Source: an uncultured Bacteroides sp. (lineage in GTDB: Bacteria > Bacteroidota > Bacteroidia > Bacteroidales > Bacteroidaceae). From it: a stretch of 64,000 nt of DNA. The notes beneath the pieces were generated by a model. That model had not been told where the DNA came from, searched no databases, and saw only the letters and a program-made list of their open reading frames with translations. The stretch is taken from assembly GCF_963678425.1 (NCBI RefSeq), contig NZ_OY782855.1:1-64000 (forward strand). The letters are read 5' to 3'. Position numbers and translations under genes: made by a program. This document shows, one piece after another, positions 1-8,697 of this stretch (position 1 is the stretch's first letter; each line of letters opens with the position of its first letter).

Positions 1-2
1 TG

Positions 3-953
3 AAGGACAGTCTGGGTAAAATTGTTAGTCCGTTTGATTGGACAGATACCTACAAACTGGATTATACTAAGAAGGAAATGCGGGCTGCCATGATTGATGC
101 AATGAAGTTCTGGATGAAAGAATGTAATGTGGACGGATTTAGATGTGATGTGGCGTTTGAAGTGCCAACTGACTTTTGGAATACCGCCCGCAAGGAATTA
201 GATTCAATAAAACCGGTGTTTATGCTGGCTGAGGCCGAGAAGCCGGAACTTAACCAAAATGCTTTCGATATGAGCTATAACTGGCCGTTGAAAGATTTGA
301 TGACCAAGATTGTAAAAGGCCCTAAAGCTGATAAAGCACAATATGTACATAAAAAAGCGGATGCTACTTCATTGGTAAATACAGTGAAGGCTGCTGAGGA
401 AATTGATAAGCTTCTTGCTCATCAGGACAGCGTTTACCCAAAAGATGCGTATCTGATGAACCATATCACAAATCATGATTTGAATTCATGGGAAGGAACA
501 GAATTTGATCGTCTGGGTGATGGTGTGAAAGCCTTTGCAGTACTTACTTATACGCTGAAAGGTATGCCTCTTATCTATACGGGGCAGGAAGTTGGCATGA
601 ACCGTGCATTTAAATTCTTTGAAAAGGATAAAGCACCCGACTGGACTAAAAATGATATGTTTGCTTTCTATAAGAAGCTCAATGAATTGAAACATTCACA
701 ACCTGCATTGGCTGCAGGTGAAAAAGGAGGTAAAATGGTCAGATTCCAAACCACTTCTCCCGATGTATATGTCTTTGCACGTAAACTTGATTCATCGGAA
801 GTGCTGGTTTATCTGAATCTGGGTAAAGAACCGGCTGCACTTTCATTCAAAGCTGAGGCTCCAAAAGGTGATTATACAGATTATTTCCAGGGAAAGAAAG
901 CAGTACTTCCTGCCAGTCTGGCTCCATGGGAATACAAAATATTCATTAGGTAA
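3..953 (+). CDS. GH13 alpha-amylase family glycosidase, C-terminal part (5' truncated by window)
   Basis: The reading frame is open from base 3, so the gene starts before the window. The visible 316 residues hold the second half of a GH13 (beta/alpha)8 barrel and its C-terminal beta domain. VDGFRCDVA carries the catalytic Asp nucleophile, FMLAEAEKPE the general-acid Glu, and NHITNHD the transition-state-stabilising Asp. It should hydrolyse alpha-1,4-glucans or maltooligosaccharides. The N-terminal signal and any sus-type context are outside the window, so cell location and exact specificity (amylase, cyclomaltodextrinase or glucosidase) cannot be set. The gene ends just before a strong hairpin terminator, facing rlmH. 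Confidence 0.85.
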   Translation, partial: KDSLGKIVSPFDWTDTYKLDYTKKEMRAAMIDAMKFWMKECNVDGFRCDVAFEVPTDFWNTARKELDSIKPVFMLAEAEKPELNQNAFDMSYNWPLKDLMTKIVKGPKADKAQYVHKKADATSLVNTVKAAEEIDKLLAHQDSVYPKDAYLMNHITNHDLNSWEGTEFDRLGDGVKAFAVLTYTLKGMPLIYTGQEVGMNRAFKFFEKDKAPDWTKNDMFAFYKKLNELKHSQPALAAGEKGGKMVRFQTTSPDVYVFARKLDSSEVLVYLNLGKEPAALSFKAEAPKGDYTDYFQGKKAVLPASLAPWEYKIFIR

Positions 954-981
954 TAGTTATAGTTAATGTTGGTTTTGGTTT

Positions 982-1025
982 CTCCCGGTAAGTTTATTGT
1001 GATTTTTGCCGGGAGTCGTTTTTCT
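982..1025 (+). terminator. Rho-independent terminator after the amylase gene
   Basis: A 10-bp stem, CTCCCGGTAA (982-991) against TTGCCGGGAG (1006-1015) with one G-U pair, is followed by TCGTTTTTCT. It lies between the convergent amylase and rlmH genes. Confidence 0.7.
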
Positions 1026-1497
1026 ATTCGTGATGATACGGGCCGTTGTTCAATATGGTCATGGCTCTATAAAGCTGTTCTACAAAGATAAGTCGTACCA
1101 TCTGATGAGAAAATGTCATTTTAGAAAGAGAAATTTTTTCGTGTGATGCCTCGTAAACCTTTTGAGAAAAGCCGTAAGGTCCGCCAATCACAAACACCAA
1201 TCGCTTATTAACGTTATTCATCTTCTTTTCCAGCCAGTTGGCAAAATCCACAGAACGGAACTCTTTCCCAAACTCGTCGAGCAAAACAATTACATCTCCT
1301 GGCTGAAATGCTTTCAGAATCAGTTCCCCCTCTTTCTCTTTTTGCTGATCCATTGTGAGGCTTTTAGTGTTTTTCAATTCCGGAATCACCTCCATATCAA
1401 AAGATATAAAGTGTTTTGTGCGTTCAATGTAATCATTGATTGCCGTAATATAATGTTTCTCTACAGTTCTTCCTACAACGATTAGTGTTACTTTCAT
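1024..1497 (-). CDS. rlmH: 23S rRNA (pseudouridine-1915-N3)-methyltransferase RlmH
   Basis: A 157-residue SPOUT (alpha/beta-knot) methyltransferase, the usual family length. It methylates pseudouridine 1915 in helix 69 of 23S rRNA in the assembled 70S ribosome, using SAM. The knot motif FVIGGPYGFS is near residues 102-111, and the C-terminus MTFSHQMVRLIFVEQLYRA...YHHE is typical. I place the start at MKVTLIVVGRT. The longer reading begins with TTG inside a -7 promoter box (1534-1541), so it would lie upstream of the transcript start. It is divergent from the DUF4783-nadC pair. Confidence 0.95.
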   Translation of the reverse strand: MKVTLIVVGRTVEKHYITAINDYIERTKHFISFDMEVIPELKNTKSLTMDQQKEKEGELILKAFQPGDVIVLLDEFGKEFRSVDFANWLEKKMNNVNKRLVFVIGGPYGFSQKVYEASHEKISLSKMTFSHQMVRLIFVEQLYRAMTILNNGPYHHE

Positions 1498-1533
1498 CAG
1501 GTAATTTTCTTTTTTTGAGGGATTTTTAAAGTG

Positions 1534-1541
1534 CAAAAATA
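1534..1541 (-). promoter_or_regulatory. -7 box of the rlmH promoter
   Basis: On the minus strand this reads TATTTTTG, a full match to the Bacteroides TAnnTTTG element, about 37 bp upstream of the rlmH ATG. No convincing -33 TTTG was seen at the usual distance. Confidence 0.5.
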
Positions 1542-1595
1542 GAGCTTTTTCTTTGTAATTAGGGAAAATACATATGGTTTTACGGAAATAATCTA

Positions 1596-1603
1596 TACCT
1601 TTG
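1596..1603 (+). promoter_or_regulatory. -7 box upstream of DUF4783-nadC
   Basis: TACCTTTG matches TAnnTTTG exactly. Transcription would begin near 1610, leaving about a 16-nt leader before the ATG at 1626. That spacing favours 1626 over the earlier ATG at 1614. Confidence 0.5.
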
Positions 1604-1625
1604 TGTCATATTAATGCTCATTGAT

Positions 1626-2021
1626 ATGAAAAAACGTATCCTTTTAGTATTTATGTCGTTTATATTCTGTGCCGCTTTTGCCCAGGTACAGGATATGCCT
1701 GCAGGGCTGACTTCAGCCTTTAAAAAAGGAAGTGCACAGGATTTACTCCCGTTTTTGAGCAATCAGGTGGTACTAATTATCCAGAATAATCCACAAAGTT
1801 TTAAAAAGTCTGAGGCTCAGAAAGCAATGGCTGATTTTTTCTCAGCAAACAAAGTTACCGGATTCTCGGTAAACCATCAGGGAAATAGAAACGAATCGGG
1901 CTTTATTATCGGTACACTTAGTACTTCAAATGGCTCATTCAGAATAAATTGCTTTTTTAAAAAGAACGGTGACAGTACAGTGTTAATACATCAAATAAGA
2001 ATAGTTAAAACAAATGAATGA
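1626..2021 (+). CDS. DUF4783-like small exported protein
   Basis: 131 residues. The N-terminus MKKRILLVFMSFIFCAAFAQ is a clear signal peptide with signal peptidase I cleavage after AFA. The mature domain (VQDMPAGLTSAFKKGSAQDLLPFL...) resembles the DUF4783 / NTF2-like family found next to nadC in many Bacteroidales. Its function is unknown, but it is probably periplasmic. The last 8 bases overlap the nadC start, so the two genes are translationally coupled. The family name is from memory of the domain, not a search. Confidence 0.75.
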   Translation: MKKRILLVFMSFIFCAAFAQVQDMPAGLTSAFKKGSAQDLLPFLSNQVVLIIQNNPQSFKKSEAQKAMADFFSANKVTGFSVNHQGNRNESGFIIGTLSTSNGSFRINCFFKKNGDSTVLIHQIRIVKTNE

Positions 2022-2853
2022 ATTAATTGACAAACTAATTGATCTGGCTTTTGCAGAAGATATTGGCGATGGCGATCATACAACTCTTTCCTGCATTCCG
2101 GCTACTGCAATGGGGAAATCTAAACTTCTTATTAAAGAAGAAGGGGTGCTTGCCGGAATTGAAATGGCAAAAGAAATCTTTCATCGCTTTGATCCGGAGT
2201 TGAAGGTTGAAGTCTTTATTAACGACGGCACAGAAGTAAAGCCGGGCGATGTGGCTATGATTGTGTCTGGAAAAGTACAATCTTTATTGCAAACTGAACG
2301 ACTGATGCTGAACGTGATGCAGCGCATGAGCGGAATTGCTACCACTACCCGTAAATATGTGAAGCTTTTGGAAGGTACTAAAACCAGAGTGCTCGATACT
2401 CGTAAAACAACTCCAGGTTTGCGTATGATCGAGAAAGAGGCTGTGAAAATAGGGGGTGGCGTAAATCACCGCATCGGGCTGTTTGACATGATCCTGCTTA
2501 AAGATAATCATGTGGATTTTGCCGGCGGAATTGATAAAGCCATTAATCGTGCTAAGGAATATTGCAAAGCAAAAGGGAAAGATCTGAAGATTGAAATTGA
2601 AGTGCGCAACTTTGACGAAATCAAACAAGTTCTTGAACTTGGCGGAGTAGACCGTATTATGCTCGATAACTTTAATATTGAAAATACCCGCAAAGCAGTT
2701 GAAATGATTGCAGGACGATTTGAAATTGAATCTTCAGGCGGTATTACCTTCAAGAGTCTTCGCGATTATGCAGAATGTGGAGTGGACTTCATTTCTGTAG
2801 GTGCCCTTACTCATTCGGTGAAAGGACTTGATATGAGTTTCAAGGCATGCTGA
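2014..2853 (+). CDS. nadC: Nicotinate-nucleotide pyrophosphorylase (carboxylating)
   Basis: 279 residues, full length. It converts quinolinate and PRPP to nicotinate mononucleotide, CO2 and PPi in de novo NAD synthesis, in the cytoplasm. Family motifs are DTRKTTPGLR (128-137), NHRIGL (151-156) and LLKDNH (161-166). The C-terminal half has the glycine-rich phosphate loop ESSGGI and the VGALTHS segment of this alpha/beta barrel. It overlaps the DUF4783 gene by 8 bp. nadA and nadB are not nearby. Confidence 0.95.
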   Translation: MNELIDKLIDLAFAEDIGDGDHTTLSCIPATAMGKSKLLIKEEGVLAGIEMAKEIFHRFDPELKVEVFINDGTEVKPGDVAMIVSGKVQSLLQTERLMLNVMQRMSGIATTTRKYVKLLEGTKTRVLDTRKTTPGLRMIEKEAVKIGGGVNHRIGLFDMILLKDNHVDFAGGIDKAINRAKEYCKAKGKDLKIEIEVRNFDEIKQVLELGGVDRIMLDNFNIENTRKAVEMIAGRFEIESSGGITFKSLRDYAECGVDFISVGALTHSVKGLDMSFKAC

Positions 2854-2885
2854 TGATAAAATAACGATTCCTTAGAGTTAAGAGT

Positions 2886-2929
2886 AAATATCCTGTTTGT
2901 TAAGCTAATTAAACGGGATATTTCTTTTT
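2886..2929 (+). terminator. Rho-independent terminator after nadC
   Basis: A 13-bp stem, AAATATCCTGTTT (2886-2898) against AAACGGGATATTT (2911-2923) with one G-U pair, is followed by CTTTTTA. Confidence 0.7.
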
Positions 2930-2930
2930 A

Positions 2931-3077
2931 TAGACCTACATTATTTTTAATAAAGCTCTAGACCTTTATGCATGGAAGTCTACAGCTTATCACAATAAGG
3001 AGTAGGCCTTTTGTGAAATATATCATGAATAATTTGCTAAGTTAATTCGATGAATCTATTTAGCTTATTCGATGAAT
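2931..3077. repeat. Gene-free interval with degenerate periodic motifs
   Basis: Between nadC and the sigma factor there is no ORF. TTCGATGAAT occurs at 3046 and again at 3068, exactly 22 bp apart. TAGACC occurs at 2931 and 2959 and TAGGCC at 3003, with inverted GTCTAC at 2978. It resembles, more weakly, the periodic repeat loci near 25.0, 40.5 and 57.1 kb. Confidence 0.4.
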
Positions 3078-3142
3078 TCAGAAACTTCTTTTGTCTTTGA
3101 TTGTTATAATAAAAGTTAAAGAAGAATTTTCTTCTTTTTTTC

Positions 3143-3775
3143 ATGCAGCATTTTTTAATTCACAGAGTTAAACATATAGACAACGCAAAATACGTCTATA
3201 ACAAAACGAAAGTAAAGTTGGAAGATGAATTAGAACTGGTAAAAGGATGCCGGGCGGGAAATAATACTGCTCGGAAGGGAATTTACACTCTTTATTCAAA
3301 GCGGTTACTTGCGGTTTGTTATCGTTATACAGGCGACATTGACGTTGCGCACGATCTTCTTCACGATGGTTTTATAAAGATTTATAAGTCGATTTCAAAA
3401 TTCGACTATCGTGGTGAAGGCTCTTTGGAATTATGGATGAGTAGAGTGATGGCGAATCTTTCATTGGACTATTTGCAGCAAAGGAAAAAAATGCAGGAAG
3501 TTATAGTCCGGGAAGAAGAACTGCCCGACGTGGTTGAGTTACCAGAAAAGGAACTGTACGGAGACATATCTGATGAACAGTTAATGCTTTTTGTAACCGA
3601 ACTGCCTGCAGGTTATCGCACGGTATTCAATTTATATGTGTTTGAAGAAAAGACACACAAGGAAATTGCTGCCATGCTTCACATCAATGAGCATTCGTCC
3701 ACTTCGCAACTTCACAGAGCAAAATGTATGTTAGCAAAACGAATTAAAGAATATATCCGCAATGAAGAAAAATGA
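3143..3775 (+). CDS. ECF-type RNA polymerase sigma factor
   Basis: 210 residues. Region 2 spans roughly residues 45-115 (YTLYSKRLLAVCYRYTGD..., then FDYRGEGSLELWMSRVMAN). Region 4 is near the C-terminus, with the helix-turn-helix in KTHKEIAAMLHINEHSSTSQLHRAK. Region 1.1 and region 3 are absent, which defines an ECF sigma factor. It should direct transcription of a small regulon, probably including its own operon. It overlaps by 14 bp the next gene, whose product has a cytoplasmic N-terminus and one membrane span, the usual position of an anti-sigma factor. The N-terminal ~28 residues are unlike the family, so translation may start later, near residue 26. Confidence 0.85.
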   Translation: MQHFLIHRVKHIDNAKYVYNKTKVKLEDELELVKGCRAGNNTARKGIYTLYSKRLLAVCYRYTGDIDVAHDLLHDGFIKIYKSISKFDYRGEGSLELWMSRVMANLSLDYLQQRKKMQEVIVREEELPDVVELPEKELYGDISDEQLMLFVTELPAGYRTVFNLYVFEEKTHKEIAAMLHINEHSSTSQLHRAKCMLAKRIKEYIRNEEK

Positions 3776-4838
3776 AGATGAAATAACCGAATTATTTCGC
3801 TCGCGACTGAAGAAATATGAAATTCCGTTGCAAGAGGATATGTGGGAAAAACTGGAAAGTGAACTTTCCAAACCTTCTCCTAAAAGAATCTTTTCAATCT
3901 TTTTTATAGCTGCTGCAGCTGTTTTTCTGTTATTGTTAGCCTGTTCGGCTGCATCCTGGTTATATATTTCTCAAGAAAAAGCCCCATCCTTGTTAAGTAA
4001 GGCTTCTGTTACAGTAACAGAAAAGCACAATATAATTGCGAATACTGAAAAGGAAATCGTTAGCGAACTTTCTGTAGAAAAGTGTAATCAACCTGAATTA
4101 CTTCAATCAGTAAATATAGCAATAGATAGCACCATAAATAAAGAACCGGTTGATTCTGTCAGTTTGGAGAAGCAATTAAATAATCAACCGGAAAAGTCTG
4201 TTCTTGTTGCAGATATCAAACAGGATGTTCCGGAAAATGTGAAAGAAGTCAAATCGTATTGTGCAGATAAAGAATGGGCTGTAGGATTGAACGCCTCTAT
4301 AGAAGCAGGCAAAATGTTTGCTTCTGTTGGAGATAATCAGCAACCAATTAATATTCATTATCAATCACCTATTTCTTTAGGAATATCCATCTGCAGTAAA
4401 CTCTCTGATAAAATATCTCTTGAAAGTGGATTAAATTACACACTATTGCGTTCAGAACTGAAAGAAATGGACGGGTCATTAATTTCCAAACAGAATTTCC
4501 ATTTTTTAGGAATACCTCTTAAAGTGAACTGTGCATTGATTCATCAGCAAAAATATAATCTTTATTTGTCCGCAGGTGGAATGATGGAAGAATGTATCTC
4601 TCCTAAAGATGAATATTATTCAAATAATAATAAAAATGATCGTGATTATTCGGTGAACAGAATTCAGTTCTCTCTGACTTCATCCATCGGACTTCAGTAC
4701 AATGCAACAGAACATATGGCTCTCTTTGCCGAACCTGGCGTTGCATATTACTTTGATGATAAAGCGCTTGCTTCTACAATAAGAAAAGAACGACCTCTCA
4801 ATTTTAATCTCCGTTGTGGGGTTAGACTAATGTATTGA
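3762..4838 (+). CDS. Probable anti-sigma factor with C-terminal beta-barrel-like domain
   Basis: 358 residues. Residues 1-42 are charged and cytoplasmic (ELFRSRLKKYEIPLQEDMWEKLES). One membrane helix spans about 43-67. A Ser/Thr/Glu-rich linker runs to about 170. The C-terminal ~190 residues look like an outer-membrane beta-barrel fold, with alternating strands such as ISLGISICSKLSDKISLES, then GLQYNATEHMALFAEPGVAY. It overlaps the ECF sigma gene, so the N-terminus probably sequesters the sigma factor. How one inner-membrane helix and a barrel-like domain coexist is unclear; the C-terminal part may be a periplasmic sensor. The anti-sigma role is inferred from position and topology. Confidence 0.6.
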   Translation: MKKNEDEITELFRSRLKKYEIPLQEDMWEKLESELSKPSPKRIFSIFFIAAAAVFLLLLACSAASWLYISQEKAPSLLSKASVTVTEKHNIIANTEKEIVSELSVEKCNQPELLQSVNIAIDSTINKEPVDSVSLEKQLNNQPEKSVLVADIKQDVPENVKEVKSYCADKEWAVGLNASIEAGKMFASVGDNQQPINIHYQSPISLGISICSKLSDKISLESGLNYTLLRSELKEMDGSLISKQNFHFLGIPLKVNCALIHQQKYNLYLSAGGMMEECISPKDEYYSNNNKNDRDYSVNRIQFSLTSSIGLQYNATEHMALFAEPGVAYYFDDKALASTIRKERPLNFNLRCGVRLMY

Positions 4839-4870
4839 TTACAGAAACAATTCCCTAAAGAATCTGTCTT

Positions 4871-5395
4871 ATGAAAAATTATATATGGTCACTACTGGTG
4901 GGCGTTTTATTCATTGCAAGTTGTAGTGGTGGAGAAGTAGACTTTAATAATCCTGACCCGGAAGCCTTTGTGAAAGAAATAAAGGCCGGAACCTATGATA
5001 CTAAAAGTCCTTATGGATTTGTAGAAGTTCCCATTTTTGCCAAGAAAGATATTCCCGAGCTAATAAACCATGTGAAAGATATGTCTTCCATACATTTCTT
5101 TCCTACTAATATGGTGGCTTCTTACGGACCATATGCAAAATATCGATTGGGAGAATGTGTTTTGTGGACTATAGAATCAGTCCGGGTAGGTCGTTATGCA
5201 TCAATAGGATGTAAACTTGTTCATAAAGATGTAAACGAACATATGCAATATGCATTTCTTACAGACAATGAAGTTAAGGAAGTGGCTGACTTATACATTA
5301 AATGGTGGAATAAAGTGATTAGCCAGCCAGAATATAATTTAAAGGATACTTTTTCGGAGAATCCTTTAGAAGATACAAATTATCGTTGGAATTAA
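4871..5395 (+). CDS. Bacteroidales lipoprotein (DUF4943-like), unknown function
   Basis: 174 residues. The lipobox is LFIASC with Cys18 as the lipidation site; SGGEVD follows. The mature protein has an alpha/beta composition with conserved-looking aromatic stretches (IKWWNKV, YRWN at the C-terminus). I associate it with the DUF4943 family, but only loosely. It sits in the sigma/anti-sigma transcription unit, 32 bp after the anti-sigma gene and directly abutting the next gene, so it is a plausible target or partner of that signalling system in the cell envelope. Confidence 0.6.
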   Translation: MKNYIWSLLVGVLFIASCSGGEVDFNNPDPEAFVKEIKAGTYDTKSPYGFVEVPIFAKKDIPELINHVKDMSSIHFFPTNMVASYGPYAKYRLGECVLWTIESVRVGRYASIGCKLVHKDVNEHMQYAFLTDNEVKEVADLYIKWWNKVISQPEYNLKDTFSENPLEDTNYRWN

Positions 5396-6406
5396 ATGTT
5401 TAAAAGACTCTGTTTATTTACAATATTCTTTGCAACTGGCTTTGTCGCAGTCAATGCGCAACAACGTCAGGATACACTGAAAAGACATATAGCAACTCCT
5501 GCCGGCGAATTGTCTCAGGAAAAAGAATTGAAGATTAATCCGGAAGCACTCAAGTCGATTAACCTGGGGGCTCCTCGTATGTCTTCTTCCTCTTCATTTA
5601 TGAATTCTACAGATGTAAAGGATTTGACAAACGAGATTCTTGGCAAAAAGCAGACTTTAAAAGATCCCAAAGAAGGTAAGCTTATGTTAGGAATGTCTTG
5701 TTTTGCCAATTTTTATGAAAATCCAAAACGTGGTCAAAGACTAAAAGTCGATCCTATGGGATTCGGCTCTTTAGTAATTCCTACAAAGATGGGTATGCAA
5801 ATCAGTAAAGAGGCTATCAAGCCAAGGTATCTTGCTTCGGATATGATTTCAACAATGTTCGGCCCATCTGGTAAATCCTTTGGTGGATTATATTCGGGAG
5901 CTTCTCTTTCCTTCAGTGCGGAGGATATACTTGAGTCCATATTCAGAAAGAAACCTAAGGATTTATGGACTCACTATGCCGATAACTCAGGAAGTTACTT
6001 TCACATAGAAACAGAAATGCCCGAGAACCTGGTAAAGATTCGTCAGGCTGATGTGGCGATGATGGATTCTTTAATCAAGACGTCTCAGAAGAAGTACAAA
6101 ATAGTTTATCTGTTTTGTGATGAGGCCGACCTTTCTTTGAGCAATTTCCCGGACGTAGTTAAATATGTTGCCAGTCATAAGGACAAATTTGATTTATTCC
6201 CGGTTTCGGAGAAAAATCAAAATGGTCTTTCCTGTATTGCTAAATATCTCCATAAAGTATCTTACTACAATCCGGTGTATGTAATGAGCGGAAAGCATAA
6301 GGAGAGCCTGATTCTTATGCTTGACCAGAATAGTACGACTATTTCTTTGCTTGCCTGTGACACAAGTATGTCTAATAAATTGGATAATTTAAAACTTTTG
6401 CCGTAA
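5396..6406 (+). CDS. Exported protein of unknown function
   Basis: 336 residues with a signal peptide (MFKRLCLFTIFFATGFVAVNA, cleavage before QQRQD). The ATG follows immediately after the previous gene's stop, so the two are co-translated. The middle carries a Ser-rich segment (PRMSSSSSFMNS) and a Gly/Ser-rich segment (GKSFGGLYSGASLSFS). I do not recognise a domain. It closes the four-gene unit that begins with the ECF sigma factor, so regulation by that factor is likely but not shown. Confidence 0.55.
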   Translation: MFKRLCLFTIFFATGFVAVNAQQRQDTLKRHIATPAGELSQEKELKINPEALKSINLGAPRMSSSSSFMNSTDVKDLTNEILGKKQTLKDPKEGKLMLGMSCFANFYENPKRGQRLKVDPMGFGSLVIPTKMGMQISKEAIKPRYLASDMISTMFGPSGKSFGGLYSGASLSFSAEDILESIFRKKPKDLWTHYADNSGSYFHIETEMPENLVKIRQADVAMMDSLIKTSQKKYKIVYLFCDEADLSLSNFPDVVKYVASHKDKFDLFPVSEKNQNGLSCIAKYLHKVSYYNPVYVMSGKHKESLILMLDQNSTTISLLACDTSMSNKLDNLKLLP

Positions 6407-6412
6407 AAACAC

Positions 6413-7360
6413 ATGAATAGAATCTGTGATCTTTTTGGAATACAATATCCTATCATTCAGGGTGGGATGGTGTGGTGCAGTGGATGGCGTCTTGCTTCTG
6501 CTGTAAGTAATGCTGGCGGACTAGGTTTAATAGGAGCCGGATCTATGCATCCTGAAGTTCTTTGCGAACACATACGAAAATGCAAAGAGGCAACAGGCAA
6601 ACCTTTCGGAGTAAACATTCCGCTGATGTATCTTCAGATAGAGGAAATAATGAAAATTGTAGTTGAGGAAGGAGTAGAGATCGTTTTTACTTCGGCAGGA
6701 AATCCTAAAACATGGACCTCTTATCTGAAACAAAATGGGATAAAGGTTGCTCATGTTGTTTCCAGTGCATTTTTTGCCGGAAAATGTGAAGCAGTCGGAG
6801 TTGATGCAATTGTTGCCGAAGGATTTGAGGCCGGAGGACATAATGGCCGGGAAGAAACAACTACTCTTTGTCTGGTCCCTTCAGTAAGAAAAGCAACAAA
6901 CCTTCCTTTAATATCAGCCGGAGGAATTGCTACAGGTGCAGGAATGCTTGCTGTTATGGCTTTGGGAGCGGAAGGTGTTCAGATGGGTACTCGTTTTGCT
7001 TTGACGAAAGAGAGCTCGGCTCATGATGTTTTTAAAGAATATTGCCTGTCTCTTGGTGAAGGCGACACCAGATTACTTTTAAAGAAACTAACTCCAACGC
7101 GTTTGGCTAAGGGGAAATTCTTCTCAGAAGTTGAAGAAGCCGAAGCTCGTGGAGCATCGGTTGAAGAAATGTGTGAACTCTTAGGTAAAGGGCGTTCAAA
7201 AAAAGGAATCTTTGAAGGCAATCTGGAAGAAGGAGAACTGGAAATAGGGCAGGTGTCTTCATTGTTACATAAATTTATGTCTGTAGATGAAGTTGTGAGA
7301 GAAATTATTGATGAATTCAACCTTTGCAGGCAAGTAGTGGCAAAACTTCCTTCTTTGTAA
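6413..7360 (+). CDS. FMN-dependent nitronate monooxygenase / FabK-like enoyl reductase
   Basis: 315 residues, a TIM-barrel flavoprotein of the 2-nitropropane dioxygenase family. The N-terminus IQYPIIQGGMVWCSG, the active-site segment EAGGHNGR and the phosphate-binding LISAGGIATGAGM...LGAEGVQMGTRF are characteristic. The family includes nitronate monooxygenase, which oxidises alkyl nitronates such as 3-nitropropionate, and the enoyl-ACP reductase FabK. Sequence alone does not separate the two; the lone context and absence of fab genes lean to the oxygenase annotation. It lies 6 bp after the previous stop, so it may be read from the same transcript. Confidence 0.8.
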   Translation: MNRICDLFGIQYPIIQGGMVWCSGWRLASAVSNAGGLGLIGAGSMHPEVLCEHIRKCKEATGKPFGVNIPLMYLQIEEIMKIVVEEGVEIVFTSAGNPKTWTSYLKQNGIKVAHVVSSAFFAGKCEAVGVDAIVAEGFEAGGHNGREETTTLCLVPSVRKATNLPLISAGGIATGAGMLAVMALGAEGVQMGTRFALTKESSAHDVFKEYCLSLGEGDTRLLLKKLTPTRLAKGKFFSEVEEAEARGASVEEMCELLGKGRSKKGIFEGNLEEGELEIGQVSSLLHKFMSVDEVVREIIDEFNLCRQVVAKLPSL

Positions 7361-7414
7361 GAAGGATAAATCAGCTCATTGAGATTTTGCGTAAAAAAGC
7401 CTCTTGTTTTTGTA

Positions 7415-7446
7415 TTAAGGCTGTTCAATAGGTTGAGCAGCCTTAA
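7415..7446 (+). terminator. Hairpin terminator between convergent genes
   Basis: A 14-bp stem, TTAAGGCTGTTCAA (7415-7428) against TTGAGCAGCCTTAA (7433-7446), has a 4-nt loop and one G-U pair. It lies between the nitronate monooxygenase and ald stops and probably serves both strands, although neither side has a pure T tract. Confidence 0.6.
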
Positions 7447-7457
7447 TTATTATAAAA

Positions 7458-8564
7458 TTATAAGTTTATAGGCTCGTATTTTAATCCAAATGTTTCAGCA
7501 ACAGCAGGATAAGTAACTTTTCCTTTTACTATATTTAGTCCCTTGAACAAGCTCTTATCTTCCTTACATGCCTTTTCCCAGCCTTTATCTGCTAAAGCAA
7601 CGACATATGGGAATGTGGCATTTGTAAGAGCAAGAGTTGAAGTATAAGGAACTGCACCAGGAATATTGGCTACACAGTAGTGAACTATACCGTCAACAGT
7701 GTACTGAGGGTCTGTATGTGTAGTTGGATGAGAAGTTTCAAAACATCCGCCCTGATCAATTGCGACATCAACCATTAAACTACCTTTTCTAAGATATTTC
7801 AACATTTCGCGGGTAATTATATGAGGAGTCTTAGCACCAGGAATCAATACAGCACCAATAACCAGGTCGGTTGTTGGAAGTTCTTCTTCAATATTATGAG
7901 GTGAAGAATAGAGAGTCTTCACATTATGAGGCATAATTTCGCTCAGATAACGCAGACGTGGGAGAGAAATATCAGTTAAAACTACATCGGCTCCCATACC
8001 AGCAGCAAGGAATGCTGCATTACTACCTACAACTCCACCACCAAGAACAAGAACCTTAGCAGGTTTTACTCCAGGAACTCCACTCATCAACAATCCTTTT
8101 CCTCCCTGAGGCCTTTCAAGGAATCGGGTTCCTTCTTGTATTGCCATTCTTCCCGCAACTTCAGACATTGGTATAAGCAGAGGCAATGATCTGTCTTCTT
8201 TCTCAACAGTTTCGTATGCAATACAAATTGCACCGGTTTTAAGCATAGCATAAGTGAGCTCCTCTTCTGATGAAAAATGGAAATAGGTAAATAAAACCTG
8301 GTTGGGCTTTATAAGTTTATATTCGGCTTCAATCGGTTCTTTTACTTTAACGATCATTTTCGCTATATCATATACTTCTTCTATTGTAGGAAGGATTTTT
8401 GCACCTGCAGTTATATAAGCTTCATCTTCAAAACCACTGTTAGCTCCTGCGTTGTGTTGTACATAAATAACATGACCTTTTTTAATTAATTCTTTAGCAC
8501 CACCCGGCGTAAGTGAGACCCTGTTTTCGTTGTTTTTGATCTCTTTTGGAATTCCAATAATCAT
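7458..8564 (-). CDS. ald: Alanine dehydrogenase
   Basis: 368 residues, full length. It interconverts L-alanine and pyruvate plus ammonia with NAD+. The N-terminus MIIGIPKEIKNNENRVSLTP is diagnostic, with the substrate-binding Arg and Lys in this region. The Rossmann NAD site VLVLGGGVVGSNAA is near residues 170-183, and MVDVAIDQGGCFETSHPTTH is the conserved late motif. It is divergent from the ammonium transporter gene across 257 bp, so two ammonia-related functions share an upstream region. It could feed ammonium released from alanine, or assimilate it when ammonium is high. Confidence 0.95.
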   Translation of the reverse strand: MIIGIPKEIKNNENRVSLTPGGAKELIKKGHVIYVQHNAGANSGFEDEAYITAGAKILPTIEEVYDIAKMIVKVKEPIEAEYKLIKPNQVLFTYFHFSSEEELTYAMLKTGAICIAYETVEKEDRSLPLLIPMSEVAGRMAIQEGTRFLERPQGGKGLLMSGVPGVKPAKVLVLGGGVVGSNAAFLAAGMGADVVLTDISLPRLRYLSEIMPHNVKTLYSSPHNIEEELPTTDLVIGAVLIPGAKTPHIITREMLKYLRKGSLMVDVAIDQGGCFETSHPTTHTDPQYTVDGIVHYCVANIPGAVPYTSTLALTNATFPYVVALADKGWEKACKEDKSLFKGLNIVKGKVTYPAVAETFGLKYEPINL

Positions 8565-8697
8565 AATGATAGATTTTTAAGTTAAACATGTCGAAAGATA
8601 CATACTTTTTTGATAAAGTGTTATTTAAGAAACTCTTTTTTTATTCCTTATTTTTAATGGCTTAATAGAGAAGTATCATAAAGTAATGTATTTATGC

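Noticed and set aside
7381..7412. Second terminator from the AAAAAAGCCTC and TTTTTG tracts before the main hairpin
   Set aside because: No stable stem forms; the hairpin at 7415-7446 explains the interval better.
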